DNA of 5,679 nucleotides from Phycisphaerae bacterium. GTDB taxonomy: Bacteria > Planctomycetota > Phycisphaerae > Phycisphaerales > UBA1924. A program made the position numbers and the translations under genes. Within the stretch, counting starts at the first letter, position 1. Each line of letters starts with the position of its first letter. The notes under the pieces are model-generated. The model made no database searches. It had not been told where the DNA came from and was given only the letters and a program-made list of their open reading frames with translations. The stretch is from NCBI GenBank assembly GCA_016794945.1, contig JAEUIX010000192.1, forward strand, positions 1-5,679, written 5' to 3'. Positions 5,581 to 5,679 of the stretch are shown here, piece after piece.

Positions 5581-5598
5581 GGTATCGTTGAGCCCGCT

Positions 5599-5679
5599 AT
5601 GAGCGTCCACTGGCCCATCATTCGGCGCTGCCTGACCGCCCCGTTAGGGGTGGCCGTCGTGGACGACCAGCGGTCGTAC
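5599..5679 (+). CDS. N-terminus of a probable AMP-binding acyl-CoA/acyl-ACP ligase, cut by window edge
   Basis: The frame is open from ATG 5599 to the last base, giving 27 residues. The segment APLGVAVVDDQRSY at the end resembles the start of AMP-dependent synthetases and ligases, where '(P)xxVAVVDxxRxxTYxEL' precedes the adenylation core. Such enzymes activate fatty or other carboxylic acids with ATP. An in-frame ATG at 5572 would add nine residues, but it lies inside the inverted repeat and would fall upstream of a transcript started from TAGACT at 5563-5568. The opening MSVHWPIIRR also looks like a natural start. No clear Shine-Dalgarno precedes either. The catalytic core is outside the window, so the family call rests on a short match. 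Confidence 0.5.
   Translation, partial: MSVHWPIIRRCLTAPLGVAVVDDQRSY

Larger units (their letters stand above)
5396..5598. promoter_or_regulatory. Divergent promoter region
   Basis: This roughly 200-bp region must carry the promoters of the HEAT-like gene (minus) and the edge gene (plus). TAGACT occurs as a possible -10 on both strands: minus at 5494-5489 and plus at 5563-5568, each matching TATAAT at four of six positions. Neither has a good -35 at 16-18 bp, so these are tentative. The region also holds two GAGGTT-based dyads and a 14-bp palindrome, listed separately. It is richer in A and T than the genes around it. Confidence 0.55.

Overview
The window is a GC-rich stretch of bacterial core genome. 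It holds a chaperone cluster, a fatty-acid-synthesis activation gene and two lineage-type hypothetical genes. The best guess at the organism is a planctomycete, probably of the Phycisphaerae. The reasons are the very high GC, the two-membrane-segment protein ending in a 'CxxCGYDL...CPECG' zinc ribbon, and the secreted HEAT-like protein, both of which I associate with that group. This assignment is from remembered family resemblance, not from a search.

Layout. Bases 2-616 are the 3' third of a group I groEL that runs in from the left edge and lacks the usual Gly-Gly-Met tail. A 291-bp gap (617-907) follows, with an 8-bp perfect hairpin that could end the groEL transcript. Then come dnaJ (908-2074), grpE (2156-2734) and a small FmdB-type zinc-ribbon gene (2738-3121), all on the plus strand and closely spaced. 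They look like one operon, with grpE and the zinc-ribbon gene only 3 bp apart. A minus-strand membrane/zinc-ribbon gene (3152-3640) stands head to head with acpS (plus, 3677-4063), which lacks a visible ribosome binding site. acpS converges on a long minus-strand gene (4085-5395) for an exported HEAT-like protein with a serine-rich tail. A roughly 200-bp divergent control region (5396-5598) separates that gene from the start of another plus-strand gene at the right edge, whose first 27 codons look like an AMP-binding acyl-CoA/acyl-ACP ligase.

How the genes fit together. DnaJ delivers unfolded clients to DnaK and stimulates its ATPase, GrpE exchanges the DnaK nucleotide, and GroEL encapsulates folding intermediates. 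dnaK itself is not in the window, and the order dnaJ-then-grpE without dnaK between them differs from the classical hrcA-grpE-dnaK-dnaJ order. AcpS activates acyl carrier protein with phosphopantetheine, and the edge gene would activate fatty acids if it is a ligase.

I see no mobile element, CRISPR array, tRNA, rRNA or defence system. The most interesting unexplained structure is in the divergent region at 5396-5598: four copies of GAGGTT arranged as two inverted pairs, one near each gene start, plus a separate 14-bp palindrome between them.
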